Assembly (NCBI GenBank): GCA_945928575.1
Contig: CAMENP010000004.1
Span: 1 to 64,000 of the forward strand
Direction of reading: 5' to 3'
From: an uncultured Butyrivibrio sp.
GTDB lineage: Bacteria; Bacillota; Clostridia; Lachnospirales; Lachnospiraceae
DNA: 64,000 nucleotides
Position 1 is the stretch's first letter, and each line of letters begins with the position of its first letter. Both the position numbers and the translations under genes were made by a program. Shown one piece after another: positions 35,214-44,986 of the stretch. The notes under the pieces are model-generated. The model did no database searches. It saw only the letters and a program-made list of their open reading frames with translations, and was not told the DNA's origin.

Positions 35214-36626
35214 TTATCTAACCTCTTTTTCACCTAAGTAATAGAATCCCTTGCTTTCGTTGAGCTTTACGTTCACAATCTGACCGATAAGGGATGCATC
35301 TCCCGGAAAATGCACAAGTGTATTATTGGAAAGTCTTCCTGTGACAAGTTCAGGGTGCTGTTCATTGACATCCTCTACAAGAACAGGAAGTGTTTTACCG
35401 ACATCAAGACCGCATCTTTTGGAAGCACCTTCACTGACAGCTGCTAAAAGTCTGTCAAAACGTGGTTTGGTAACCTCTTCAGGTATCTGGTCAGGCATTG
35501 ATGCCGCCGGCGTTCCGGTACGTCTGGAATATATAAATGTAAAAGCACTGTCAAATTCAGCCTGTTTTACAACATCAAGCGTATCTTCAAAATCTTCTTC
35601 TGTCTCTCCCGGAAATCCGACTATTATATCTGTGGTCAATGCCACATCCGGAAGTTTATGTCTTATCTTGGATACAAGTTCAAGATATGATTCCTTGGTA
35701 TAATGTCTGTTCATAAGCTTAAGTATCCTACTGCTGCCTGACTGAAGCGGCAGATGGATATGACGACATATTTTAGGGGTCTCTGCCATAACGTCAATAA
35801 GCTCATCCGATAAATCCTTAGGATGCGGAGTCATAAACCTTATGCGTTCAAGACCGTCAATTGCGGCTACTTCCTTTAACAGTTCGGCAAATGTAACAGG
35901 ATTATCGAGTGTTTTTCCGTATGAGTTAACATTCTGTCCGAGAAGCATAACCTCTTTGACGCCGTCCTGAACAAGTCTTTCAATTTCGCGTACAATTTCC
36001 TTTGGTTCGCGGCTTCTTTCGCGTCCGCGCACATAAGGAACTATGCAGTAACTGCAGAAGTTATTGCATCCGAACATAATATTTATTCCGGATTTAAAAG
36101 GATATTTTCTTGAATTAGGAATGTCCTCGACGATCTGGTTCGTATCTTTCCAGATATCTATAATCATACCTTCGGAATTAATCCTGTCATATATAAGTTC
36201 TGCAAGCTTAAAGATGTTATGTGTACCGAAAACAATATCCACAAATCTGTAAGTGGTTTTGATCTTCTCGATTTCATCCGGTTCCTGCATCATGCATCCG
36301 CAGATAGCGATGAGCATGTCTTTGCGGTGCTTTTTAATTGCATTGAGATGTCCAAGGCGTCCGTACACTCTTGTATTGGCGTTTTCACGGACAGAGCATG
36401 TATTGTATATTACAAAATCTGCTTCTTCCGTGTCTGATTCCTTATATCCTATCTGTTCAAGTATTCCGGCAAGTTTCTCGGAATCCCTTGCGTTCATCTG
36501 ACATCCGAATGTATGTATGTGGTAAGTTAAATCACGTCCGAGTCTGGCACTGCGTTCTGCTGTAATATCCTTGAGCAATTTCATATATGCAAATTGTCTT
36601 TCCGGTTCGTTTGATGGTATTGTCAT
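35214..36626 (-). CDS. miaB: tRNA-2-methylthio-N6-dimethylallyladenosine synthase MiaB
   Basis: A 470-residue radical-SAM methylthiotransferase completing ms2i6A37. The N-terminal UPF0004 domain has TFGCQMNARDSE with the first auxiliary-cluster Cys, NTCSVRENA and ICGCMMQEP. The radical SAM cluster motif is CNNFCSYC. A C-terminal TRAM domain ends near KLNESKGFYYLGE. It directly precedes mutS, a linkage seen in many Clostridia. Confidence 0.96.
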   Translation of the reverse strand: MTIPSNEPERQFAYMKLLKDITAERSARLGRDLTYHIHTFGCQMNARDSEKLAGILEQIGYKESDTEEADFVIYNTCSVRENANTRVYGRLGHLNAIKKHRKDMLIAICGCMMQEPDEIEKIKTTYRFVDIVFGTHNIFKLAELIYDRINSEGMIIDIWKDTNQIVEDIPNSRKYPFKSGINIMFGCNNFCSYCIVPYVRGRERSREPKEIVREIERLVQDGVKEVMLLGQNVNSYGKTLDNPVTFAELLKEVAAIDGLERIRFMTPHPKDLSDELIDVMAETPKICRHIHLPLQSGSSRILKLMNRHYTKESYLELVSKIRHKLPDVALTTDIIVGFPGETEEDFEDTLDVVKQAEFDSAFTFIYSRRTGTPAASMPDQIPEEVTKPRFDRLLAAVSEGASKRCGLDVGKTLPVLVEDVNEQHPELVTGRLSNNTLVHFPGDASLIGQIVNVKLNESKGFYYLGEKEVR

Positions 36627-36650
36627 TGCTGTTGTAAACCTTTCCGACGG

Positions 36651-37895
36651 TTAACGGATCTGACCGTTTCCGTAAATAATATATTTGGTAGTCGTGAGCG
36701 CTTTAAGGCCCATAGGTCCTCTTGCGTGAAGTTTCTGGGTGCTTATTCCTATCTCGGCGCCGAACCCGAATTCAAAGCCGTCTGTGAATCTTGTAGATGC
36801 ATTTACATAAACTGCCGCTGCATCCACTTCATCAAGGAATTTGCGCGAATTATTATAATCATTGGTAACTATTGCTTCAGAATGCCCCGTGTTGTATTTG
36901 TTGATATGGCTGATCGCTTCATCGATATCATCAACAACTTTAAGAGATACTATATAATCAAGGTATTCTGTTTTGTAATCCTCTTCGGTTGCCTGTGTAA
37001 ACTGAGGCACGATAACACGGGATTTTTCATCACCTCTTATTTCAACATTGTGTTTAAAAAGTCTCTTTGCAAGAAGAGGAATAAATTCATCCGCTATATC
37101 TTTGTGTACAAGAAGTGATTCACATGCATTACATACGCCTATACGCTGTGTCTTTGCATTCTCTATAATATTGAGTGCCATATCGAAATCAGCACTTGCG
37201 TCAACATATACATGACAGTTGCCGGTACCTGTTTCGATTACCGGTATTGTGGCATTGTTGACGACAGCTTTAATAAGCCCTGCACCGCCCCTTGGGATAA
37301 GGACATCTATGTATTCGTTAAGATGCATAAGTTCATTGGTGACAGCTCTGTCCGTGCTTTCTATTAATTGTATGCAGTCAGGTGTTATGTTACAGCCGGC
37401 TAATGTGTCCCTTATAATTGCGGTTATTGCTTTATTGGAATTGATGGCATCACTTCCGCCTTTGAGAATTACCGCATTACCGGCTTTGAAACACAATCCG
37501 AATGCATCAAGCGTAACATTTGGGCGTGATTCATATATAATACCGATTACACCGATTGGAACCCTTTTTTGACCGATGCATAATCCGTTTGGTCTTTCAC
37601 ACATTCCGAGTACTTCGCCGACAGGATCATCCAAAGCAGATATCTGGGTTATACCCTCAGCCATAGCCTTGATTCTGTCTGATGTAAGCATAAGTCTGTC
37701 TACCAGTCCTTCTTTCATACCGGATGCTTTGGCTGCCTGTATGTCAATATTGTTGGCTGCCAGTATATTGTCGGTACCTTCAACAATTGCTGCCGCAATT
37801 GCATTCAGTGCGTTGTTTTTGTCGTTGATTTTAAGTTTCGCCGTGATTCTCGACGCTGCGAGGGCTCTCTGGCCCATTTGTTCAAGTTCTGTCAT
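36651..37895 (-). CDS. proA: glutamate-5-semialdehyde dehydrogenase (gamma-glutamyl phosphate reductase)
   Basis: Second step of proline synthesis, reducing gamma-glutamyl phosphate with NADPH. The 414-residue protein shows [47 protein letters not shown] and the catalytic-Cys region [14 protein letters not shown], all ProA signatures. AGGAGGTTTTT precedes the ATG. proB lies 1.1 kb upstream in the same direction, separated by a deaminase and a folate gene. Confidence 0.97.
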   Translation of the reverse strand: MTELEQMGQRALAASRITAKLKINDKNNALNAIAAAIVEGTDNILAANNIDIQAAKASGMKEGLVDRLMLTSDRIKAMAEGITQISALDDPVGEVLGMCERPNGLCIGQKRVPIGVIGIIYESRPNVTLDAFGLCFKAGNAVILKGGSDAINSNKAITAIIRDTLAGCNITPDCIQLIESTDRAVTNELMHLNEYIDVLIPRGGAGLIKAVVNNATIPVIETGTGNCHVYVDASADFDMALNIIENAKTQRIGVCNACESLLVHKDIADEFIPLLAKRLFKHNVEIRGDEKSRVIVPQFTQATEEDYKTEYLDYIVSLKVVDDIDEAISHINKYNTGHSEAIVTNDYNNSRKFLDEVDAAAVYVNASTRFTDGFEFGFGAEIGISTQKLHARGPMGLKALTTTKYIIYGNGQIR

Positions 37896-37906
37896 AAAAA
37901 CCTCCT

Positions 37907-38476
37907 CTATAATAGTGCAGCAGCATGATAAACTCTTTTTTCCGATACCACCATATCAACTTTGATATCATATTCATCTGCTTCGATTGCATCATAAATC
38001 TGTGCATCATATGCAACACCTGCCTTGATAAGTCCGGGGTGTTTTGCAAGGAATCTGTCATAAAAACCTCCGCCGTAACCGGTTCTGTTGCAGGCTGTGT
38101 CAAATGCAAGTCCGGGGACGATTATAAGTCCCTCATCCGTGTCTGTCAGATTGTATGGATTAGTGACCGGTTCCGGAATTCCCATATAACCGTATACCAG
38201 ATCTGAATCATCGGTTATCCTGTAAAAAAGAATATGTTTGTCACATACCCTCGGAAGCGCAACTTTCTTGCCGGACGCAAGTGCTTTTTTTATAAGGTAA
38301 TCCATATCCACTTCATTGTTGACGCTTTTGTATACATAGATCACATCAGCCTGTTCATATTCATACATAGCCATAAGTCTCTCACATATTTTAAGACTGT
38401 AGCGGTCGGCTTCCTTCATATCAAGATTGCGTCTGTATTCTTTTGATTTATCCCGTGCTTCTTTCTTGTTAATCAT
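37907..38476 (-). CDS. 5-formyltetrahydrofolate cyclo-ligase
   Basis: A 189-residue ATP-dependent enzyme converting 5-formyl-THF to 5,10-methenyl-THF, returning it to one-carbon metabolism. It has basic [11 protein letters not shown] at the N-terminus, the substrate region [16 protein letters not shown] and the diagnostic [24 protein letters not shown] split over the active site. ATG 38476 overlaps the stop of the deaminase by one base (TGATG). It links to the folate genes at 3.4-6.9 kb only by pathway. Confidence 0.93.
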   Translation of the reverse strand: MINKKEARDKSKEYRRNLDMKEADRYSLKICERLMAMYEYEQADVIYVYKSVNNEVDMDYLIKKALASGKKVALPRVCDKHILFYRITDDSDLVYGYMGIPEPVTNPYNLTDTDEGLIIVPGLAFDTACNRTGYGGGFYDRFLAKHPGLIKAGVAYDAQIYDAIEADEYDIKVDMVVSEKRVYHAAALL

Positions 38477-38964
38477 CAATATCCAAACTCTCCCATTATA
38501 GATTCATCATTGTCAATCCAGTCTCTGACATTAATTATACGGTAATTATCCTTGTCATCACGGATGATTACCTCGCTGATACCGGCATTTATGATCATCC
38601 TTTTACACATTGAACATGAACTGGCATTCCTGACATATTCACCGGATGGCATCTCGAGGCCGACAAGATACAGCGTACTGTCAATCATGGCTTCCCTTGA
38701 TGCACTTATGATCGCGTTGGCCTCAGCGTGGACGCTCCTGCATAATTCATAACGTTCACCGCGTGGAATATTAAGCCGGCTTCTTATGCAATATCCGAGG
38801 TCCGTACAATTACGGCGGCCTCTCGGAGCACCGACATATCCTGTTGAAATTATTTCGTCATTTTTAACTATAACGGCACCATAAAGCTTGCGCAGACACG
38901 TACCGCGCTGCGAAACTGCCTGGGCAATATCAAGATAATAATTGATTTTGTCACGTCTTTCCAT
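38476..38964 (-). CDS. dCMP deaminase / ComEB-type zinc deaminase
   Basis: A 162-residue cytidine-deaminase-fold protein. Zinc ligands are in CRSVHAEANAII and SCSMCKRMIINAG; the latter varies from the usual PCxxC by having Ser before the first Cys. LRKLYGAVIVKNDEIISTGY and APRGRRNCTDLGYCIR match ComEB/dCMP deaminases, which make dUMP for thymidylate synthesis. It is 19 bp from proB and overlaps the cyclo-ligase start. Substrate is family inference. Confidence 0.88.
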   Translation of the reverse strand: MERRDKINYYLDIAQAVSQRGTCLRKLYGAVIVKNDEIISTGYVGAPRGRRNCTDLGYCIRSRLNIPRGERYELCRSVHAEANAIISASREAMIDSTLYLVGLEMPSGEYVRNASSCSMCKRMIINAGISEVIIRDDKDNYRIINVRDWIDNDESIMGEFGY

Positions 38965-38982
38965 ATGTATGCCTCCTTGAAA

Positions 38983-39816
38983 TCAAAGAAAATCAATAAG
39001 ATTAAAATCCGCGGCCTTATGTGCAAGAAAAAGAGTGCCGACATCTTCACCTGCAAGTATGCGCGATATATTATTAAGATCCTTGCTGTTTGCAATTATC
39101 ATATCGGCTCCGGCATCGGTTGCAATTGTTCCTGCCGCAAGCTTTGTAGCCATTCCTCCGGTTCCGACATTGCTTGATGCACCTTTGGCCATGGCTCTCA
39201 TTTCATCGGTAATTACAGGCACAATATCAATAAAACGTGCGTCAGGATTGATATTAGGATCATCGGTAAACAATCCGTCTATATCAGACAGAAGGATTAA
39301 CAAATCTGCGCCAACCAAAGCACTTACCAATGCCGAAAGTCTGTCATTATCACCGAACTGGATTTCATCTGTGGATACGGTGTCGTTTTCGTTTACAACC
39401 GGGATTGCATCCAGTTTAAAAAGTTCTTCAAAAGTATTGCGTGCATTAAGTGTATTGTCGTCATTAAACATTGTATACTTGGTCATAAGAACCTGTGCCG
39501 CAATCTGATTATATTCGGCAAAAAATTTCTGGTATGCCATCATCAGACGGCATTGTCCGATTGCCGCGCACGCCTGTTTTTCGGCAAGATTATCTGTGCG
39601 GTGTTTCATTCCCACGCTGTAGCGGCCTACTGCAATCGCACCTGATGAAACAAGTACGACATCCTTGCCTTCACTTTTGATGTCACAAAGTATACGAACA
39701 AGCTCGTCAAGTTTCTTATAATTAATGTTGCCCGTTATTTCGTGTGTTATGGACGATGAGCCTATTTTAACAACTATTCTCTTTTTGTTTTTTAAAAGTT
39801 CCCTGTATTTATCCAT
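38983..39816 (-). CDS. proB: glutamate 5-kinase
   Basis: First step of proline synthesis, phosphorylating glutamate. The 277-residue kinase has RIVVKIGSSSITHE, VVLVSSGAIAVGRYSVG, PVVNENDTVSTDEIQFGDND and GTGGMATKLAAG. It stops after the kinase domain and lacks the C-terminal PUA domain of E. coli ProB (367 residues), as in many Firmicutes. ATG 39816 lies 6 bases after AAAGGA; ATG 39819 next to it or GTG 39831 are possible but worse spaced. Confidence 0.94.
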   Translation of the reverse strand: MDKYRELLKNKKRIVVKIGSSSITHEITGNINYKKLDELVRILCDIKSEGKDVVLVSSGAIAVGRYSVGMKHRTDNLAEKQACAAIGQCRLMMAYQKFFAEYNQIAAQVLMTKYTMFNDDNTLNARNTFEELFKLDAIPVVNENDTVSTDEIQFGDNDRLSALVSALVGADLLILLSDIDGLFTDDPNINPDARFIDIVPVITDEMRAMAKGASSNVGTGGMATKLAAGTIATDAGADMIIANSKDLNNISRILAGEDVGTLFLAHKAADFNLIDFL

Positions 39817-39827
39817 CATATTTCCTT

Positions 39828-41447
39828 TCACGCCCTATGTGTCATACTGCATAGAGCTGCAATTGCCTCTGCTGTCTTAATTCCGTCCACGGCGGCCGAG
39901 GTTATTCCGCCGGCATATCCTGCCCCCTCTCCGCATGGATACAGGCCGTGTACATTTATGCTTTCAAGGGTGTCATCAGAACGCAGAATACGCACCGGTG
40001 ACGACGTCCTTGATTCCACCCCGGAAAAAACAGCATCAGGCATATTAAATCCATCTATTATTTTATCAAAAGTTTTCATGCCGTCAATAATTGATTCGGA
40101 TATAAATTCCGGCAGCACGTTTCTTAAATTACCGGGGGCGCAAAGTCCCTTTATCTGAGGTGTTACACTTTGAAGGGTTGTGCTTGAAATTCCTTTTTGA
40201 AAATCTTCGTTAAGCTGATACGGAACCTTGCCGGCCGCTGCATTAAATGCTGCTTTTTCCATATTGCGCTGGAAATGCATGCCGTCAAGTACATCATTAC
40301 CGCCAAAATCTTCCGGCGATACGGTAACAACTATTGCGCTGTTGGCATTGCAGCCGTCACGTCCCGAATAACTCATTCCGTTGACACATAACATTCCGGG
40401 TTCTGATGAGGCGTTAACCACATATCCGCCGGGGCACATGCAGAACGAATATACACCGCGTCCGTTATTGCTTTTAGCTGTTACTTTATAGTCGGCTGCG
40501 GGAAGGTTATCCGTATCTGTGCTGCCATACATATAATTATTGATTAATTTCTGAGGATGTTCAATTCTCAAACCGACCGCAAAAGCCTTTGATTCCATTG
40601 CAACTCCCTTATCGGCCAGTTTTTTAAAAGTATCTCTTGCGCTATGTCCGGGAGCAAGTACAAGATAATCACATTCCATGTCATATGAACTGTTTTCTGT
40701 AACCAGATGTACGCCGGATACGACACCGTTATGGGTATAAAAGTCATCCACGGTTGTATTAAAAAGAACTTCTCCGCCAAGAGATATGATCTCGTTGCGG
40801 ATATTTTTTATTACTTTTTTGAGAATATCCGTTCCGATGTGAGGTTTGTTAATATAAAGGATTGACCGCGGGGCGCCAAATTCAACAAATGTTTCAAGCA
40901 CTTTGCGTATTCTGCCTGTCTTATCCTTAACAGCGGTGTTAAGCTTTCCGTCGGAAAATGTTCCTGCACCACCCTCGCCGAATTGTACATTGGTTGATCC
41001 GGAAAGGATGCCTGTAAGCCAGAAACGGTCAACTATGCGGCTTCTTTCGTCAACATCCGCACCACGCTCGCATATAACCGGATAAAGGCCTGCCCGTGCA
41101 AGAAAAAGCCCGCAGAAAAGTCCGGCCGGACCACTTCCGGTGATTACAATTCTGCCTTTAAAACCGGATATATCGGCGACCGGAAATGCATAGTGTTTTT
41201 CATTGGATAACATAATATTATTATTGTTAACTTTATGCACTATAGCAGATTCATTGATGCCTTTAAGTTCAACGTCCACACTGTATATATGTAATATGTT
41301 ATTCCGATGTCTGGCGTCAATCGATCGTTTAACGATATGATATGTAAAATTCTCATCGCCATGAAGCCGGAGTGCTTTGCGTATAAGCTTTTCCAGATTG
41401 GATTCATCATCTTGTATAGGTAATTTTAACTGGTTGATTCGTATCAT
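39828..41447 (-). CDS. FAD-dependent oxidoreductase, COG2509 type
   Basis: A 539-residue flavoprotein. A small N-terminal domain (about 1-85) precedes the dinucleotide-binding motif VITGSGPAGLFCGLFLARAG, then CERGADVDERSRIVDRFW and QFGEGGAGTFSDGKLNT, highly typical of this uncharacterised family. The C-terminal FAD segment is GLYPCGEGAGYAGGITSAAV. ATG 41447 overlaps the stop of the upstream flavoprotein (ATGA) and has GGAG ahead, so the open frame upstream of it is ignored. Reaction unknown. Confidence 0.88.
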   Translation of the reverse strand: MIRINQLKLPIQDDESNLEKLIRKALRLHGDENFTYHIVKRSIDARHRNNILHIYSVDVELKGINESAIVHKVNNNNIMLSNEKHYAFPVADISGFKGRIVITGSGPAGLFCGLFLARAGLYPVICERGADVDERSRIVDRFWLTGILSGSTNVQFGEGGAGTFSDGKLNTAVKDKTGRIRKVLETFVEFGAPRSILYINKPHIGTDILKKVIKNIRNEIISLGGEVLFNTTVDDFYTHNGVVSGVHLVTENSSYDMECDYLVLAPGHSARDTFKKLADKGVAMESKAFAVGLRIEHPQKLINNYMYGSTDTDNLPAADYKVTAKSNNGRGVYSFCMCPGGYVVNASSEPGMLCVNGMSYSGRDGCNANSAIVVTVSPEDFGGNDVLDGMHFQRNMEKAAFNAAAGKVPYQLNEDFQKGISSTTLQSVTPQIKGLCAPGNLRNVLPEFISESIIDGMKTFDKIIDGFNMPDAVFSGVESRTSSPVRILRSDDTLESINVHGLYPCGEGAGYAGGITSAAVDGIKTAEAIAALCSMTHRA

Positions 41448-42685
41448 ATTTTCTCCATAACCGAGCTGTTTAAACCTGCTATCCTTCCGCTTGTAACAGC
41501 CCATGTCAGATTATATCCTCCGCATATTCCGTCGACATCAAGAATCTCACCGGCAAAATAAAGCCCCGGTACAAGTCTTGATTCCATGGTATTAAGATTT
41601 ATTTCATCAAGGCTTACCCCGCCTGCGCAGCATTGGGCATTCTCAAATCCCCTTGTATCGGACGGCGTTGCCGTAAACGATTTTATTATATCACATAATG
41701 CATGGATATTGCTATTACTAATATTCTCACATAATCCGGATGGCTTAAGACCCGATATTCTGATAACCGCAGAGGCTATTTTATTATTCAGAAAACCGGA
41801 AAGTGCCGATGCGACAGATGAATCCGGACAGCGCTTTATCATTTCGCGTATAATCCTGTACAATTCACCGGCAGAAATATCCGGAGTGAAATCTATATTA
41901 ACAACGGGGTTCAAACCGTTGTCCATGAGTCTCTTTATCCTGCTGCACAACTGGAATACAGGGATACCTGAAATTCCGTATTCCGCAAGCTGTAATTCTC
42001 CTCTTTCGGAAAAAAACATTTCGGAATGTCCGGGTACTGTCACATTAAGGATGGCTTCCGTACGAACGCCTTTAAGTTCTTTAAAATATTTTTCTTTGCA
42101 GATAAGACCGGTAAGCGCCGGAATTACTTTAACGATATGATGTCCGAACGATCTGGCATACTCATAACAGCTTCCGTCCGAGCCGGTTTTGGATGCGCAT
42201 TTGGATCCACCCGCAATAATAAGCCGCCTGCCCTCATATATGCCCGAACCGGATTTTACTGTATATATCCCGTCACGTAAAGTAATATCAATAATATCAA
42301 CCAATGTGAAGGTATGTACATTGAGCCTTGAAAGCTCGGAATTAAAGCCGTCAAGAACTGCACCGGCCTGCTCGGAATATGGATATACGTAACCGTTTTT
42401 TACTCTCGTAAAAATACCCATGTAATTGCATAAATCAATAACTTCCATTGTGGTACGTTCATCAATGATCCGGCTCAGGTCCACATTTTTTGAAGATGTA
42501 TTATAATACTCAGATGACATATTCATATTCGTAATATTGCATTTACCGTTACCGGTGGACAAAATTTTGCGCCCGGTTCTGTCATTATGTTCAAGCAGAC
42601 ATACATTGGCTTTATTACGGGCAGCATAGATTGAAGCCGTCATTCCTGCCGGACCGGCCCCTATAACAATTATATCATAAATCAT
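41444..42685 (-). CDS. NAD(P)/FAD-dependent oxidoreductase, BaiN/HI0933 type
   Basis: A 413-residue flavoprotein with IVIGAGPAGMTASIYAAR at the N-terminus, RKILSTGNGKCNITN (a strongly conserved motif of this family), GGSKCASKTGSDGSCYEYA and GLYFAGEILDVDGICGGYNL near the C-terminus. A few relatives such as BaiN act in bile-acid dehydroxylation, but most are uncharacterised and nothing nearby suggests bile-acid work. It overlaps the next flavoprotein by four bases, so the two are likely partners or at least co-expressed. Confidence 0.88.
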   Translation of the reverse strand: MIYDIIVIGAGPAGMTASIYAARNKANVCLLEHNDRTGRKILSTGNGKCNITNMNMSSEYYNTSSKNVDLSRIIDERTTMEVIDLCNYMGIFTRVKNGYVYPYSEQAGAVLDGFNSELSRLNVHTFTLVDIIDITLRDGIYTVKSGSGIYEGRRLIIAGGSKCASKTGSDGSCYEYARSFGHHIVKVIPALTGLICKEKYFKELKGVRTEAILNVTVPGHSEMFFSERGELQLAEYGISGIPVFQLCSRIKRLMDNGLNPVVNIDFTPDISAGELYRIIREMIKRCPDSSVASALSGFLNNKIASAVIRISGLKPSGLCENISNSNIHALCDIIKSFTATPSDTRGFENAQCCAGGVSLDEINLNTMESRLVPGLYFAGEILDVDGICGGYNLTWAVTSGRIAGLNSSVMEKI

Positions 42686-42698
42686 GGTATGCTCCTGT

Positions 42699-43067
42699 TT
42701 AAGAGGAATAAGTCTCCAAAAATTCGTATAACTCTTTATCGGAGTACAAATCCTTTACATTGATTATTTCTATCTGGACTGACTGTGGGAGAAAAGACAT
42801 TCGTATGTCAGTGTTATCATAAAGTTTGCCGTCCGCTTTATATATGGATACATAACCGTATTCAGCTTTTAGGTGATACATTATCTTACGCTCCGTTGCG
42901 GGCTGGGGTGAATCGGGTAGCTTTCTGTTCCATGCTGCCGGTTCATAGTCTCTTGTGTCAGTTTCGTAATTATGTTCTGAAATCCTGGCCGTATCATATC
43001 CTATCCAGACAGCTCCGGCAATAACAAATGCGGCCAATACAATAAATGTTATAATTTGTTTTCTCAT
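42699..43067 (-). CDS. small membrane-anchored protein, possibly BofC C-terminal-like
   Basis: A 122-residue protein with one N-terminal membrane helix (about 5-24) and an exported remainder. The C-terminal half (YHLKAEYGYVSIYKADGK then LYDNTDIRMSFLP and ELYEFLETYSS) resembles the BofC C-terminal domain found in Clostridial proteins; this is from memory and weak. It lies between cdd and two flavoprotein genes in the same direction. Function is unknown. Confidence 0.65.
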   Translation of the reverse strand: MRKQIITFIVLAAFVIAGAVWIGYDTARISEHNYETDTRDYEPAAWNRKLPDSPQPATERKIMYHLKAEYGYVSIYKADGKLYDNTDIRMSFLPQSVQIEIINVKDLYSDKELYEFLETYSS

Positions 43068-43093
43068 AGTACATTTATTGTACCCGGATTAAA

Positions 43094-43489
43094 TTATTTT
43101 ATACTGTCTTTTGAAAAAGGTTCAGGATATATTTTGCTAAAAGGCATCTCTATTATGCCTTCGTTAATATCGTGCATTATAACAACCGCATCTTCAGATG
43201 CAAATTCCGATAGAAACTGTCGGCAGATTCCGCATGGCAGTGTCTTTTCACGCGATGAGGACACGATTGCAATACATTTAAAAGATGTGTGTCCTTCGCT
43301 GACTGCCTTGACCATGGCAGTGCGTTCGGCACAAATGGCGGCGCCGTAAGAGGCATTTTCTATATTGCAGCCGGTATATATACTGCCATCCTCCGCGACA
43401 AGCGCAGCTCCGACTTTAAAATGTGAATATGGAGAATATGATTTCTCCATTGCGGCGTATGCGCTATCAATTAATGTATGTTTATCCAT
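43094..43489 (-). CDS. cdd: cytidine deaminase
   Basis: Deaminates cytidine and deoxycytidine for pyrimidine salvage. The 131-residue protein has SPYSHFKVGAALV, GCNIENASYGAAICAERTA with the catalytic CAE, and LPCGICRQFLSEF with the two zinc cysteines. It follows ybeY by 4 bp, part of the phoH-ybeY-cdd order shared with Bacillus, where dgkA and era are usually also found but are absent here. Confidence 0.96.
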   Translation of the reverse strand: MDKHTLIDSAYAAMEKSYSPYSHFKVGAALVAEDGSIYTGCNIENASYGAAICAERTAMVKAVSEGHTSFKCIAIVSSSREKTLPCGICRQFLSEFASEDAVVIMHDINEGIIEMPFSKIYPEPFSKDSIK

Positions 43490-43493
43490 GTTG

Positions 43494-43988
43494 TTACCTC
43501 GTTATATTGAGATTGTCAAGTATCGCACGCTGTTTTGCTTCCATTACTGCAGCATCATCATCAGTCATATGGTCATACCCCATAAGATGCAGCATACTGT
43601 GGGCAATAAGAAAGGCATACTCTCTTGTTACACTGTGGCCGTATGCAAGCGCCTGCTCTTCAACTTTATCAAGTGAAATTATTATATCACCAAGCATAAG
43701 TTCGCCTGTTTCGGGATTAAAACAGTCATCCTCATCTTCGAGAAAAGCAAATTCACCGGCATCATCGTATTCAACCATCGGAAAAGACAGTACATCCGTA
43801 GGGCGGTCTATATCACGGAACTCTTTGTTGATCTCATGAATTCTGTCATTGTCCACAAGTGTCAGGCTGACCTCGGCTTCATACGGACATTCCTCATAAT
43901 CAAGTGCTGCATTTATAACCTTGTCCGCAATTTCTTCGTAATTGATTCCAAGGTCCTTATCATATTCTTTCTCAAATTCTATTGTCAT
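43494..43988 (-). CDS. ybeY: endoribonuclease YbeY
   Basis: A 164-residue zinc RNase for 16S rRNA 3'-end maturation and quality control. The zinc site is HSMLHLMGYDH, matching HxxxHxxGxxH with the extra Ser in place of the usual Gly. IHEINKEFRDIDRPTDVLSF is the other signature. Its start overlaps the phoH stop by four bases (ATGA). Confidence 0.95.
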   Translation of the reverse strand: MTIEFEKEYDKDLGINYEEIADKVINAALDYEECPYEAEVSLTLVDNDRIHEINKEFRDIDRPTDVLSFPMVEYDDAGEFAFLEDEDDCFNPETGELMLGDIIISLDKVEEQALAYGHSVTREYAFLIAHSMLHLMGYDHMTDDDAAVMEAKQRAILDNLNITR

Positions 43989-44986
43989 TTCTTATTATTC
44001 CTTCCGTTATTACGTCCCGTACCGGGCTGCTTGCGATTCTCATATTCATCGTAAGCACGGACGATTTTCTGAACAAGCGGATGTCTGACAACATCCTGGC
44101 TGGTAAGCCTTACCTGGCCGATTTCATCGACCTTTGCAAGAACTTTAAGTGCAACATCGAGTCCCGACTGTGTATCATGCGGTAAATCTTTCTGAGTCAG
44201 ATCTCCGGTTATCACGACCTTGGAACCGAATCCTATTCTCGTAAGAAACATTTTCATCTGTGCCGGCGTGGTATTCTGGGCTTCATCAAGAATTATATAT
44301 GCATTATCCAGTGTACGTCCACGCATGTAAGCCAGGGGCGCAACTTCAATAAGGCCTTGTTCTGCATTATGGAGATAACTCTCAGCACCCATTATCTGAT
44401 AAAGTGCATCGTAAAGAGGTCTGAGATACGGGTCTATTTTACTTTGCAGATCACCGGGAAGAAAGCCTAATTTCTCTCCTGCTTCTATTGCAGGCCGTGT
44501 AAGAATTATCCTTCCTACTTCATTATTCTTAAAAGCCTGGATTGCCATGGCCATTGCAAGATATGTCTTACCGGTTCCGGCAGGACCTATTCCGAATACG
44601 ATCATTTTGTTCCTTATCTCATCAATATAGTGTTTCTGACCGAGTGTCTTCGGTTTGATCGGTTTACCGTTAATGGTTCTGGCTATTACATCCTCATCAA
44701 GTTCTGATACGATGGATGTATTATCGTCCATTGACATTGCAAGTGCATAATCAACATTCTGTTCGGTTATAACATTCCCACGCCTGGAAAGTGTCATTAA
44801 TTCATTGATAACACTTACCGCACGGCTTACGGCTGTCTCCGCCCCGATAACTTTAAGTTCGGAATCCCTTGCAACAAATGTCACATGCAATGTCTTTTCG
44901 ATTTTCTTCATATATGCATCGCAGCTTCCGAACACATTCTGACTGTGCTCAGCCGGCATATCAACTATACTTTCAATTACACTCAT
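43985..44986 (-). CDS. phoH: PhoH-family ATPase
   Basis: A 333-residue PhoH-like ATPase, thought to act on RNA with YbeY. The Walker A is GIGPAGTGKTYLAMAMA, and NAYIILDEAQNTTPAQMKMF carries Walker B. PKTLGQKHYIDEI and LTRPAIEAGEKLGFLPGDL match family blocks. The N-terminal KH-like region precedes residue 110. Its ATG overlaps the yqfD stop by one base, giving the conserved yqfC-yqfD-phoH-ybeY operon of spore formers. Confidence 0.95.
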   Translation of the reverse strand: MSVIESIVDMPAEHSQNVFGSCDAYMKKIEKTLHVTFVARDSELKVIGAETAVSRAVSVINELMTLSRRGNVITEQNVDYALAMSMDDNTSIVSELDEDVIARTINGKPIKPKTLGQKHYIDEIRNKMIVFGIGPAGTGKTYLAMAMAIQAFKNNEVGRIILTRPAIEAGEKLGFLPGDLQSKIDPYLRPLYDALYQIMGAESYLHNAEQGLIEVAPLAYMRGRTLDNAYIILDEAQNTTPAQMKMFLTRIGFGSKVVITGDLTQKDLPHDTQSGLDVALKVLAKVDEIGQVRLTSQDVVRHPLVQKIVRAYDEYENRKQPGTGRNNGRNNKK

